Positions 47,301-58,999 of a stretch of 64,000 bases of DNA are shown here, piece after piece (the first letter of the stretch is position 1; each line of letters opens with the position of its first letter). Below the pieces are notes generated by a model. It made no database searches. It saw nothing but the letters and a program-made list of their open reading frames with translations, and had not been told where the DNA came from. The DNA lies in NCBI RefSeq assembly GCF_964355755.1, contig NC_092670.1, positions 521,001 to 585,000 of the forward strand. Direction: 5' to 3'. Origin of the DNA: Antedon mediterranea. Its lineage: Eukaryota; Echinodermata; Crinoidea; Comatulida; Antedonidae. The position numbers and the translations under genes were made by a program.

Positions 47301-50300
47301 AATTGGTGTAAAAGATCTCTTAAGAGGGTGGGGCTTAAACCAGAGTTTGCACAGTGATAAAACAATATACACGCAAGTTAATGAATTGTTGGGTAGGATA
47401 GTACCAATACAAAAGCATAATTTATTAATGCCCATCCACAACATTATACATACCTGGCATTCATCTCTATTACATTGTAGCCAGCATGCTTGGCTATCAC
47501 ATGTGCCAGAGTTGTCTTGCCAAGACCGGGAGGACCACATAACAGTGCCACTTTTAGTTCTGGTCTATTGTGGTCATCAAGTTTTTGCTACATATATAAA
47601 AGTGTAAGTTCATAAGCCATACATTCATTTCTTTTTTTTTAAATAACATTTAACATTGCGTTTTTTGTAACTGTTTAGTATGATCAGGTTGTTCCTGTAA
47701 TTGAGTTAGGGTTAATATACATTTAATTTGATTTATTTCGATACTATATACGAACAAAAAAAGATAAAAACAAAACCAAAAAAAAGCAATCATTTTGTAT
47801 GGTACCTGGGATAAATATCTTTACTTGTTTACTTACTTAATACTGCAATTACATTCATTATTATACTTTTTTAATTTAAATAAATATTTTGATAGCAATT
47901 AATATTAATTACCTCATTCAGTATTTCTTCAGGCGTTGCTTTAAACGTATTCTGTTTGAAATTATTCTGTTTAAAGTTGTTAAAGCCTTTTTGATTTCTT
48001 TTTTCCTGTTTTTCTTTGTCTCGTTTCACTCTTTCTCTTTTGAACACGCACGTATCCCAAAGTTTTAGCCAGAATAGAATATTCCGATTCACACCCTGAA
48101 ATTAAAGTTACCTCTTATGTGACAAGTGATGTGGAAAATTTTCTAAATTTTTAACGTCATAAGGTGTGGGGGAGATTAATTAGAAACATGTATTTTGAGT
48201 GTGTGTGTTTTCAACATAATAAATAAACTTATTAATATCTTTCAAGTAGTATAAATTGTATAAAAGAAAATAATTATAGAGCATCATATAATTGAAAAAT
48301 AATATTTTATAAAATAAATGTGATTAAAACATACATCATCACTTAGAAGATCTGTGTAATGTCTCGGAGAATATTTATCTACCCAGAGTGCACTCTGTTT
48401 CTTGTTTGTCTCATTTTCTGTGTTGTCTCCTCTCAAAGCGCTACAAAATTATACAAACATAAACTATATTAGTAAGTGGTTGTTAAATCATAAAAAATGT
48501 ATACAACTTATACAGACTACTCAATTTTGAATGCTTGTTACGAAATACAATCAAAATAAGGTTGTAAATCCGATTACATACCTGACAGCACTACATGTTA
48601 CATTTTCATCTAACATCAACCGTTTTTGTCGCTGAAAGAAAACATAATAAAATACAATGAGGAGTTGACAAAAGTAAATTAGTATATAAAAAACAAACAT
48701 TTTCTCAGAGGCAATAAGATAAGAATACGATACACTATTTAAACTGATTAATAAGATAAGAATACGATACACTATTTAAACTGATTAATTATGAAAGTTG
48801 AATTTTACTAATATACGTATGTACTTATTACCTCTTCTTCAGCTTGTTCCCTTAGTTCAGCAATTGTAGAATTCAGAAGACGAGTTTTATTCAACTTTGA
48901 AAGGCAAGAAGGCTTTTCTGACTGAAATCAAGTTGAATACAAAATATTCACATTCTCAATCGAATACTGTAATCAATAATATTCTGATCTATAACATTAA
49001 TTTGAAACACAAGTAACAGTAAACCCATAACTATACTCTTAAAATAAAAACCTGTTTTGTGATTTTTTAAACATATTTATTTTTATTATTCAATTGATTA
49101 AAAACTTACTTTTTTCTCAATTTTCCTCAAATACACACGCTGACCATCATCCCCAGTCACGCTTATGAACTCGCCCATCGGTTGCCTACGTAACACGACC
49201 TCACTTCCCTTGACCTTCAGGGTCAACTTCCTTCTGACGCCTCTGACAGCTGGCTTTTCGTTATTACTAGTGCGCAGTTGATTCACTCGCATCATTATTT
49301 TCTCGTCCTCTGTTGGCGAGGCTGGAGGTGTTACTTCAAAATCATCAACATACTTCTTGCTTTTCAGGTTGGTTACATCATCATCATCTTTCCTTATTTT
49401 CTTTCTCTTTGGTGCTGAAATAAAGACATCAAATTAATATTATGATCTGATATTATCACGTAAAAAGTATAAAAAAAAACCCTAAAACCATTTTTCTTCT
49501 AATCTATTGGTTACAACATTTGAATAAACAAAAATTCTTTTTGAATCTTTTCTCAGTATTATTTTTATCGCATAATGTACATTTTTTGTCTTTGTATTTT
49601 TACTGTTTTAGCAAGTTTTAAAGACTTTTTATGCATGTTTTTAAACTTAAACTATTTTCTAAAAACAGGAACATATGTAAAATAGATGCTACATCTATAC
49701 CTGACATGTTTTTATGTAAAATAGGTGCTACATCTATACCGGACATGTTTTTATGTAAAATAGGTGCTACATCTATACCTGACATGTTTTTATGTAAAAT
49801 AGGTGCTACATCTATACCTGACATGTTTTTATCCCGTATGAATATGGTTTAAATAAAAATCTGTTGAATAATTTAATTAACAAAACCGGACTTACATAGA
49901 CGTAGTTGTTCATCGATAACAAGTTCTTCTTCGCTGTCTGATAACGTTGCGAATAGTTCATCTAACTCTCGTTCACGCTTCTTTGTTTTGTTGTCAAAAT
50001 CTGACAAAAAGCTTGCCTTTTTTTGTGTTTCTTCAGATGTAAAACATTCATTCTGCTTTGTGATTGGTTCTTTCCTAACTGGTTCAAAGTCTATGAAAGT
50101 ATATAAAATCATGAATGATTGAGATTAAATAATATCGTGACTCGGCCTTAGTATAGGTAGGCCTAGACTCCTAGTAAGTATATTTTTTAATACAAACTTA
50201 TTTCAACTTTTTCTTTATCTAGAGAGAAACCCTTCAATTCAAGCTTTGAACCCACAGGCCCACAGCTGATATCCAGGGGCCCTCTTAAAAATGACAAAAT

Positions 50301-50769
50301 ATACAAAACTATAAATAGATATAGGCCCCCTACTTAAATTAAAAAGTACAATAATACAATACATTTTTAACAAATTAGTTTATGATAAAATATGAATCTT
50401 CATATTCACAATTCTTTTTTGAATTTGAAAAACTTATTAAATACCTAAAGTATTTTGTTACAGAAAAAGCAGGCTTGACCTAGCCTAGGCCTCGACTTTA
50501 GCTGGCCTCCCACTGCCTCCCCCACACTGTAAACCCGGAAGACCATTATGATTTATTGGTATGCCGGCCTGGTGTGGTGGTACTCGGTCGTAGGCTATAT
50601 AAACTAGACAAGCTAGGCCTAATAATAGGACGTACTCTAGAATTACTATTAAATTATTATGCTAGGAAAATGTTAATTAACTATAACCTTCTTCAATATC
50701 TCTTAGTGCATCAAATTCGTCTGCAAATTGAGATTCAAAATCGTCAATAATGTCATCTGGAGGTTCCAT
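41368..50769 (-). CDS. CHTF18: CHTF18, Ctf18-RFC clamp-loader large subunit
   Basis: AAA+ subunit of the alternative clamp loader Ctf18-RFC, which loads PCNA and supports sister-chromatid cohesion (family knowledge). The 23 exons in order: 50688-50769, 49896-50090, 49110-49414, 48832-48921, 48582-48631, 48335-48440, 47913-48095, 47454-47587, 46923-47046, 46418-46527, 46211-46304, 45940-46038, 45513-45640, 45051-45205, 44892-44944, 44345-44515, 43839-43988, 43425-43555, 42594-42678, 42440-42486, 42225-42330, 41652-41700, 41368-41486. They join in phase to 921 residues (human about 975). Walker A GPPGLGKT lies at about 355-362, Walker B IIDEID at about 414-419, with SDDRS between them. The C-terminal WYKFNEGFTNAIRKNIYIQE is the conserved tail that binds DSCC1/CHTF8. 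The start MEPPDDIIDDFESQF resembles the PCNA-binding N-terminus. Divergent from CCDC57. Confidence 0.97.
42751..43190. repeat. Minisatellite, 87-bp unit, about 5 copies
   Basis: Units contain CACTTCCAAGGAATCCATAC and GGGTATTGCTATGCACAAAC; one copy has a 12-bp deletion. Because 87 is a multiple of three, long open frames arise on the minus strand; these are artefacts. It lies in a CHTF18 intron. Confidence 0.95.
43238..43312. mobile_element. MITE, TTAA family A, half copy 5
   Basis: Left terminus CTGTCTACACTATCAAAC and the word GTGATGTGCCCATATATGG; no right terminus. CHTF18 intron. Confidence 0.75.
44660..44790 (-). mobile_element. Possible retroelement 3' fragment
   Basis: The minus strand reads CACCTGATGATGGGCTATGC followed by CCGAAACATGTCG. 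A similar word is, in my recollection, common near the 3' ends of Penelope-like elements. Too short for firm assignment. CHTF18 intron. Confidence 0.3.
45357..45500. mobile_element. MITE, TTAA family A, copy 6 (complete)
   Basis: TTAA at both ends (45357-45360, 45497-45500). Left CCTGTCTACACTACCAAAT, right GATAGTGTAGACAGAGT, with CCATATATGGGCACATCACA inside. It lies beside the CHTF18 exon at 45513-45640, leaving 12 nt between element and exon. Confidence 0.9.
47098..47282 (+). mobile_element. SINE-like repeat
   Basis: Ends with CGCCTTGAACACTTTAGTGG, ATTTGCGCTTTACAAAT and a TTATTATTA tail, a typical 3' end of short retroposed elements in invertebrate deuterostomes (from memory). It lies in the CHTF18 intron between the exons carrying Walker A and Walker B. 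Confidence 0.55.
48706..48788. repeat. 37-bp tandem duplication
   Basis: Two identical copies of AATAAGATAAGAATACGATA... in a CHTF18 intron. Confidence 0.92.
49672..49828. repeat. Minisatellite, 39-bp unit, 4 copies
   Basis: Units contain GACATGTTTTTATGTAAAAT and AGGTGCTACATCTATACC. The unit is 13 codons long, so both strands are open; not coding. CHTF18 intron. Confidence 0.95.
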
Positions 50770-52502
50770 GTTTTTGTTTTTTTTTTGTCAGTTTCGCGGG
50801 AATAAAAGGTTGCCAGATAATTTCCAATTCAATTTAATTTTCAAGTTATACTTTCTGTTAGTTTTACATTTTCTTAAACTTTTCTCCAATTATGATGAAT
50901 GAAATGAAACATAATATAGCAGGTATTATTCGTGCATACTGTATCTTTATTAAAAAGGCATTAAAATGAAAGATTAGGGACTTTTAAACAGTATTTTAAG
51001 ATTGATTCAGTTAACGACCGAGATGCCCTGCAGAATGATTTGAGTAAACTTGAGCAGTGGAGTAAGAAGTGGCTACTGGAGTTTAGTAAATCTAAATGTA
51101 AAGTAATGCACATTGGAAATCGAAATCCAAAACACACTTATTCAATTGATGGTACAGTTCTTGATACAACCTCTGCTGAGAAAGACCTCGGAGTCTATGT
51201 AACGTCTGACTTTAAAGTGTCGACACAAGTTTCCAAAGTTGCAGCCAAAGCCAATTCAATTGTAGGCCGAATACGGAAATCCTTTACATATATGGATAAA
51301 CAGATGTTCATGTCGCTTTATACTTCTCTTGTGCGTCCGGTTATGGAGTATGCAGTTCAAGCCTGGTCACCATATCTACAACAAGACATCAATAAACTTG
51401 AGAAAATCCAACAACGAGCTACAAAACTTGTACCAGAACTCAGAAACTTGCCCTATGAAGAGCGCAGGATACAGCTAGGTTTACCAACTTTACTGGAAAG
51501 AAGGGAACGCGGAGACCTCATCGAAGTTTTTAAATTTTTGAATGGTTACGAAAATATAGATCGCCACTCCTTTTTTAAATTAGCATCTGAAGTTGGTCCA
51601 AATATCACTCGAGGCTCAACTTTTAAATTAAAGAAACCTAGATGGAACTCAACTAAACGGAATAATTTTTTTGACACTAGAGTAATTAACAAGTGGAACT
51701 CGCTGCCCGAATCTGTTGTCAATAGCAAGAGTGTAAATTCATTCAAAAACAAGCTTGACAAATACACACACATACACACATATGAGAGAAGAGGCTCCCT
51801 ACGAGTTTAAAAACTCATTGCCTCTTAACTTTACTAAAGGTAAGAATTACTAAAGGTAAGAACGTTTGCTAAAGCAACCGGGCGCGGGAACCAGCCAAGA
51901 AGTAAGTGAATTTTATTGGTGGCGCTATATATCAACAAAAGAAAAAACAATTTTTTAAACTTCATCTCCGTACTTTGTTGGACAGCAAAAATCTAAATAT
52001 TTACTGGTTAATAAGTAATCACAACACTTGTTAAAATTGTGTTTAATGTTAATGGTATCTATAGTACCTAAAATAGTCCCAGAATGTATAAAGTATAATT
52101 CCTAGGCCTTTTTAAAACCTTCGGCTAGCTACTACTAGCTAGGAAGGAGAGTAGGCCCGGGTCGGCCGGGTTAGCCTGGCCTATCTTATCTACCTAGCTA
52201 GGCTAGTACTAGGTCTAGGCCTAGTAGTAGGGCGCTACTGCTGTTTTGCACGTTAAGGCAGGGCTAGGCCGGTTCTTTGGCTGCTAGATAGAGTACCACC
52301 AGTTTACTTCCTTACCTTAATCTACTACGTGGTCGGCACAGTTGTTTTACGTCAACATGGTGGTGGCCGGATTAGTAGAGGTCGAATTATAAATTGCTCC
52401 CACGTACGGTTAGAATAACTCATCACATATTGATGACATGCTAAAAATCAGCCTCCCTATATATTCATTAAACTATACTTTTTTTCTATACAGGAGGAAA
52501 AC
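50770..52502. promoter_or_regulatory. CHTF18/CCDC57 divergent intergenic region
   Basis: About 1.7 kb between the two start codons. It holds the CHTF18 upstream region, the truncated LINE (50995-51860) and a TAGGCCTA/CTAGG-rich, more GC-rich block at about 52080-52400 that is the best candidate for the CCDC57 promoter and leader. A spliced leader is implied by the acceptor TTTCTATACAG just before the CCDC57 ATG. Confidence 0.45.
50995..51860 (+). mobile_element. 5'-truncated LINE (CR1/jockey-like) with open C-terminal ORF
   Basis: A continuous open frame to the stop at 51810 encodes about 270 residues of the reverse-transcriptase C-terminal region: LEQWSKKWLLEFSKSKCKVM (thumb), KDLGVYVTSDF, LVRPVMEYAVQAWSPYLQQD, KIQQRATKLVPELRNLPYEE, LERRERGDLIEVFKFLNG and NKWNSLPESVV. 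This order is standard for CR1/jockey-type non-LTR elements. The catalytic YADD region and endonuclease are absent (5' truncation). The 3' tail has two ACTAAAGGTAAGAA units. The open frame implies a fairly recent insertion. No function of its own expected. Confidence 0.9.
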
Positions 52503-55500
52503 ATGGCAGAAAATTGCAAGTCTGTTCCAATACAAAGTTTGCTAGATAAAAAGGAAAAAGAATGGAAAGAACTGCAAGAACTACGAGCACAATCACTTGA
52601 AGAAGCATCCAAAATAAAAGAAAAGCAGCTTCAAGAAGAAAGATTAAAGTTTAAAACCCTCAAAGATGACTTCAAATACAATCTGATGCTTTTAAAAGAG
52701 CGAGACCAGGAGTTAAACAAGACGGAAGTGTTGTTACATAAAGTTAAAAGCGCCCTCAGTGAGAAAGTTTCAGAGATTAGCAGTCTAAAAATTGAAATAG
52801 ACGAGATGAAGACAACAGTTGCTAGGGAAACAAAAGCAAGAGAAGATCTCCAAGCCAGTTATCAAAAAAGATTGAAAAGCAGAGAGCAGGATTTTATGCG
52901 TTCAAAAATGTAATTATTGAGTGAACTTTTTTTGTACACATTAAAATAAATAATGCAGTAAAAAAACTTTTTATTTACTGTGCTCCATAAATTGTTTTTA
53001 TTTAATTTTTATAGTGCCAAAGAATCTGAAGTTAAAAAGGAACGCGACAACATCGATGTATACAAGAGAAACCTCCAGCGACAACTCCAAGAAGTAGAGG
53101 AAGAACTGGGAATCCAGAAGCAAGAACTGACATCTGAAATGGAAGACATACTCAAGAAAAGAGAGAGAGAATATCGAAAGACGATGGACGAGGCGAGCTC
53201 TAAGTTACTTGCTTATGAAATGAAAGTAAATAAGCTTATTCCTACAGCCCCACTACACTAGATGTCACAGTATTTTAAGGCAGTTTGCCTGTTCATTAAA
53301 TGCCTTACAATTTTGATTTAACTCGAAAGTTTGGTGGTATCATACATGATTTAGCTGCACTTCATTGTTAAACCAAAGTGTTTTGTCTTTTAAAATTGAT
53401 GTAAATGTTAAAATATTATCTTTTTTTCTCAAGGTTAAATTACTCGGTAGAGAATTAGAACTGGTTCGACAAGAAAATGAAAAAACGTCAAGTACCTTAC
53501 AAGATGCTGATACGCAAGCGAGGGAAACAGAAAAGAAATTAAAACAGAAGGAATGGGAATTAGAAGACTTGAAAGGAATGAAAAATGCTAGGTGCGTCGA
53601 GCTGAATATAACTAAAATATAGCAAAATATAATTACTTTATTTTCATAGTGAATAATCAAGTACTCTGTAAATAACCTTAATACATAGTAACAAACCCAA
53701 ATTACACACAAATTAGCTATACCCCATTTAAATATTTCAATTAACCTACACATAATTTTTGATAGATAAAAGAGAAGCCATCTTATAGTGTTATGTCAAT
53801 GTTTTTAATTTTTCTTTACCCGTTTTTTTTAAAAAGAATATCTGAATTGGAGAGCGAATTGCAACTGAAGGAGATTGCAGTTAAACGTGCATTGGAAGAT
53901 TATCAAAGAAGGTAACACATTTCTAAATTTGAATTGCTTTTTAAATCTTGATAAAGAAACACAACTATTAATAATGGGTACCGATCAATGTGCTTAACAC
54001 AGGTTCTCTAACGTCTCTTTAGGCATGCAGAACTTGATCGATTCGCCCGTGAAAAGGAAGCTACCGTATCTGCTATAAAATCCAGCCAAAATGAAATGGA
54101 ACAGTCACTGAAAGATCAGTTGAGAGAACATCAAGCGCAAGTAGAGGCTCTGCAGGTTGAAAAGAGAAGAATGGAATGGTCCAGTACGGACGCTATTCAA
54201 GAAAAGGATCGCATTATTAATGGGTTAATAATTTATTATTATTCATTATCAGTAAACTGTAATTGTATTTTTTTATGTGAAAAATTTAATAAATCGTAAA
54301 TTTATAAAGTTTCTGCTTCTGTGTATAAGCTCTGTCTACACTATCAAATGTTATGTGACAAAAAAATATGATGCACCTAAATATGGACAATGATGCCATA
54401 TCACTATCTTATTTGGGCACATCACAGTTTTTTTGATAGTGTAGATATAGCTTTAGTCTCTGATTTGACCCATTAACCACAAACATTAGCGAGTCATTTT
54501 TTAAGTGAATACATTAATTTTTTTAATTTATATACAAAGGCTTCAAACTGAATTATCAGATGCAAAAGAACATTCAGACCACCACCTTGCAAAGATCTCA
54601 AAAGAAGTGGTCACCAAAGATCTTGAGATCCAATCTCTCAAAGAAGTTCAAGATGCCATCCGTGGAGAACTTGCGCAAAGAAAAGAGGATGTCGAGAGAT
54701 ACAAAAAAGAGCTATCGTTAACCTTGGAAAGGGAAGCTTCTCTGGAGAGATCCAAGACTCAGCTTGGGCTGGATTGGCAGAGAAGATGCGAAGCAGCCGA
54801 GAGGAACCAGTATGCAAGTTCAGAAGAGCTTGTGGAGAGATTGTCCAAAGCTAGACAAGAGGTTCTTTTTTTAATATGGTTGATTTACTCTTCTTCTTTC
54901 CCTTTTCAATCATGTATATGGGCCGTTGGCAAAAACATAATAGACTATAACTTAAGATAATTATTTCTTCTTTCAAAAGCAAAGTAGACATACTGTATTT
55001 TCCTAAATTAAAAGTAAAGTTTGTTTGAAAGTAATAAACATAGTTTGTTAATAAAAGGATAACCATGTACAGTATAAATCTTGGAATGAATTTGTTTCTT
55101 AAATCATTATAAAATGTACATTGTAAAATAAAATGAAATTTATTCTCAACAATATTCTTTTTACATACTTTACACGTTCTCTTATATCTTTCCTTTTTAC
55201 TCTCCTTCATCTTGTCTTTTATTTTGGAGTATCATAACTTGATTTAAACCACTCTAAGTGAAACACAATAACATACACTGTTTTCAAATATCATTATTGC
55301 TTTAATTTAAGAGTGAAGCGATTATAAAAGAACAAGATCGAGAACTGGCTCAGAAGAACGACTTGATTCGAGCTGTCACACGACAGCGTGACCAGGTCAC
55401 AGCGACACTTAATAAACATGGAATTGCTGTGCAACACAACCATGTCATTGTAAGTTTACGCAGTAATAACTAAGGTAATCTATTGCATACTCACACCCAC

Positions 55501-58468
55501 CTGTCAAATTACAACTGTGCAACATGTCAGTGTAAAGCATAATTTATAGTAGTTGTAGTATTGTAATACACAGCCTATTCTTCTGGAAAATAGATATGAT
55601 AACAACATTGGGGCATTTCTTTATTTATAATTTTGACAGGATAAAGAAATTAATTTCGAAGAAGAATCACTAGACAACCTAAGGCAACAGAATGAAATGT
55701 TACGAAACGCCATCTCAGATATGAGACAAGAAATGGAACGGTTCAGCCAGCAACAACCAATAAAGGGTGTTAAAGAGAGCGGTTTGTCACCGGCCAATGA
55801 TGGACCATTATCAGAAGGTAAACAAGTAAATCTTGCCTTAAATGACAGTTTAAACACTTATATTTTTTTTATTAAATGCTTAATTTGGCTATAAATAAGT
55901 TTTATTAGCATTAAATCATCTTTATTGAAAATCTACTGTATCTTTCAGAATACGTTAAAATGATAGAAAAGGAATGCAGAGAGCTGAAAATGAAAAACAG
56001 AGAGTTGAGTGATAACTTGGACTTGATTGGTAGTTCAAAAACAAAAGTAGAAGAAGGAATTGTTCCCCTGTCTTCAGACAATCTTTACGTTCGTCGCCAT
56101 GTTCAATCTTTAAATGATATTATCGGTAAGATCAGTTTAAATCTTGAAATACTTCTTGTGATGAGTTACAAGCTTCTGAAAAAAAAACTAATAAAATATA
56201 CATTTCACAGGAACACTGCGAACAGAGAAAGTAGGACTTAACGCCAAACTTAAAAAGCAACAGATCAGGATTGCTAGTCTTGAATCCAGAATTTCACAGA
56301 TTTCTCAACAGGTAAAGTTAATTTTAGTCTAACCTGATTTAGATACCACAATAGTGAAGCAAGGTCACCCCAAAAACTACTAAATAAAGACTAAAGCTAT
56401 GTTGTTTATATTTACTTTATAAGCCTTCTACAATGAAAGCCCAAGTGGATCAACTTCAATATGAGATCTCGACCCAAATTAGACGTCATACTACAGAGGT
56501 CACATCATTTAAACATAGAATTGCGGATCTTGAGCTGGAGTTGGCCGAGACTCGACGCGAAGCGGATGAATATTACAAAGGAGGTTTACAGACAAACCTT
56601 GAAGCAATGGCGCTTGGTAACCAGGTAAATTTTAATCAACCTAAATGTACTAAATACATACATATATTTCGAGTATGCAAAAATAATGATTCTTGATTTA
56701 AAGTTCAATATAACATCTTTGAATTCTCTAATTGAAGGTGTCTGCATTGAAGATGGACATAGCAGCTAAACCACAAATGAACTCATACCAGGTACCTACA
56801 CTTTACCTGCCATTCAGTGGTTTGGTATTTTCATCTCTCCAGATTGTATTTTCACAAAGTAGTATTAATGTTATACAAATAGAAACTTTTATATATGGAA
56901 AAATTTTTTAATAAAATAATGTTTAATGTGTTGTGACTCTTGTTATTCTACTATGTTCAGTCATCATTTGTCAGTGAGCTTCAGAGGGAGGTTAATCATT
57001 TAAGGGCACAGCTAGCAAGCAGACTATCGAGTAAAGGACCAATAGGAGACCACTTGGTAAGGAGTATTTATAGGATTGTATCACTACAGTATAGTGTTAC
57101 TACTACTAATTATTATCCAAGTTTAAATATACAAACATACATTATGTTCTTAACTAGTTACAAGAGAAGTTAAAATCAGCTGCTAAACACATTCAACAGT
57201 TAGCAAAAGAACGACAACAACTAATTGAGATGGGAAACAAACTGAGAGCAGAGCTTAACAAATATCGACCTAGCAGAGGTAATGCATTAACAATTTTAAA
57301 TGGGATAATTTGAATAAAAAAGAATAAGACACATCTAATAGTTGTTCAAGGCTTTTACAGAATGGAAAATTGGCAACAAAAACAAAGCATCAAATTTAAT
57401 AATTGAGATTGTTGCAATTTCTTATTACATTTACCTTTAAATGTTACTATGCATGTTTTAGATATAGCAGAGTATGGACAGCCAAAAGCGTCAATAAAAC
57501 AGATGAAGGAAGGTTTTCAGAAAAAGTTAGGTGATGTTGAACAGCTTCAATATCAGCTTACAATGAAGGTAAAACTGTAAAGAAAATCTAATGTAAATGC
57601 ATGATTATAAAATGAAGTATCAAAAGTTGGATAAATTAGGTGATTTCGAGTACTAAATATTAGTACAGACAGTATATAGTTGATTGATTATAAACCAGTA
57701 TAATACTGGTTAGAGGAACCAGAGGAAAATGTTTTCAGTAAATATTTGTCTGCTTTCATAGGAACTACAATATGCAAATAGGGGTGTACGACGAGATGAA
57801 GAACATGCTGAGGTTGTGAAAGTAGAGCTTAGTTCATCCTCTGCATCAACATCCATACAGGAGGACGAGGACGACATGGGTCATTCCTCAGCCTTACGTA
57901 AGTTTACTAGTGTGGACTAAAAATGTATACATTTGGGACATTTATGTTTCACATTCAGTATGAATGTTTTAAATTTTACTATTGATATGTATTGTTATGA
58001 ATTTTGTGTGAAAAATAAAGAATATTCAAAATGATTGTTGGTAAAATGTTCTGTTTTTTTATAGTTCCAGGTAGGCTTACAAGTGACCAATTACAACAAG
58101 AACATATATCCATGGCAACTGAAAATCAATCAAAACAAAAACATTTAGAGGAGGGTGATATAACTATGTCTAGCAGAGGTGATGGTCAGACGCCATTACC
58201 AATGTCAACATTTGGAGAGGAGTCGTTGAAAGATGTATGGCGTTTATTGGACGATGGCATGGGATTTATGCGTAGTATTACACCTACAGTACAAGAGGAA
58301 TCGAGACAATTTACCCATAATACACCTGAACACCTTGGAATTCACGGAAAAAGGATATATCATGAACGAAAGCCTGTTGCCGAAAAGAAAGATCTTTCAA
58401 ACAGAATGGCTGGAAAAGTACAACAGAAACCAAATAAGATCAGGAATTATAATATCAAAGATGTATAA
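52503..58468 (+). CDS. CCDC57: CCDC57, centrosomal coiled-coil protein
   Basis: Centrosome and centriolar-satellite protein linked to CEP63, centriole duplication and mitosis in human cells (family knowledge). Coding exons 52503-52909, 53015-53225, 53434-53591, 53837-53911, 54023-54223, 54540-54861, 55312-55449, 55640-55817, 55949-56125, 56211-56311, 56424-56624, 56738-56791, 56961-57056, 57158-57278, 57462-57568, 57762-57897, 58065-58468 join in phase to 1,028 residues (human about 915). Nearly the whole protein is heptad-rich coiled coil. Family-specific blocks: KEKEWKELQELRAQSLEEA at the start, KTQLGLDWQRRCEAAERNQ in the middle, LKDVWRLLDDG and the terminal KIRNYNIKDV, which matches human CCDC57. 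The ATG follows an acceptor by 9 nt. Part of exon 16 is duplicated downstream (58816-58917). Confidence 0.95.
54325..54455. mobile_element. MITE, TTAA family A, copy 7
   Basis: Left AGCTCTGTCTACACTATCAA, right TTGATAGTGTAGATATAGCT; the flanks are ATAA/TTTA, decayed TTAA. CCDC57 intron. Confidence 0.88.
54880..55215 (-). mobile_element. Decayed LINE C-terminal fragment
   Basis: The minus strand encodes RTCKVCKKNIVENKFHFILQ then CTFYNDLRNKFIPRF: the C..C...H...C zinc-knuckle-like motif and following block found at the end of many invertebrate LINE reverse transcriptases. The frame downstream is degraded. It lies antisense in the CCDC57 intron between exons 54540-54861 and 55312-55449. Confidence 0.7.
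57678..57745. repeat. Dispersed repeat shared with FBXW10 intron
   Basis: Shares TTGATT.TAAACCAGTA and AGAGGAAAATGTTT with 27767-27862, and likewise precedes an exon (57762) by a few dozen bases. Confidence 0.5.
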
Positions 58469-58815
58469 CAGCAATTGAAGTGCTGTACTGCCACAAGTAT
58501 TGATCACTAGATTACGAGGTAGTGATTGCAAAATTCTGTCTAATGCCAGTTGAATTTTTCTTTGACAAGACTGCCATAAACTTTATTGAATTTTGGTTGT
58601 TGAATATGCCATTTTAATGTCACATAATAGTTATTCACTTTGACCAAAAACTGGATCCAAAAAAAAAATGATTTACCTGAAAAAATGTAATTTAAAGTAA
58701 AAAATACTTCAATTGTCTGTCAGACAATGGTTTTTAATTAATTAAGAACCTTGAAATAAGAAAGGTTTTCAACACTGTTTTTTTTTTTTTTTCGAGTTAA
58801 TTATCTTATTTTTTT

Positions 58816-58917
58816 CATCAACATCTATACAGGAGGAAGAGGACGACATGGGTCATTCCTCGGTCTTAAGTAAGTTTACTAGTGTGGACTAAAAATGTAG
58901 ACATTTGCGACATTTAT
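58816..58917 (+). pseudogene. Duplicate of CCDC57 exon 16 end plus intron start
   Basis: About 100 bp matches 57844-57945 with about seven substitutions, including the coding GGACGACATGGGTCATTCCT, the donor GTAAGTTTACTAGTGTGGAC and intron bases after it. The copy keeps a donor-like GTAAGT but lacks the exon's acceptor, so it is not expected to be spliced in as coding sequence. Confidence 0.9.
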
Positions 58918-58999
58918 ATGAATTATATTGCAATTTAGATACATACATGAGTGAGCAAGACATTGTAATAATAGTAATAGTATAATTCTCTGTATCACA

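Noticed and set aside
49618-49852. Open frames on both strands with SGIDVAPILHKN or SIPDMFLCKIGA repeats
   Set aside because: A 39-bp tandem repeat in a CHTF18 intron; no gene.
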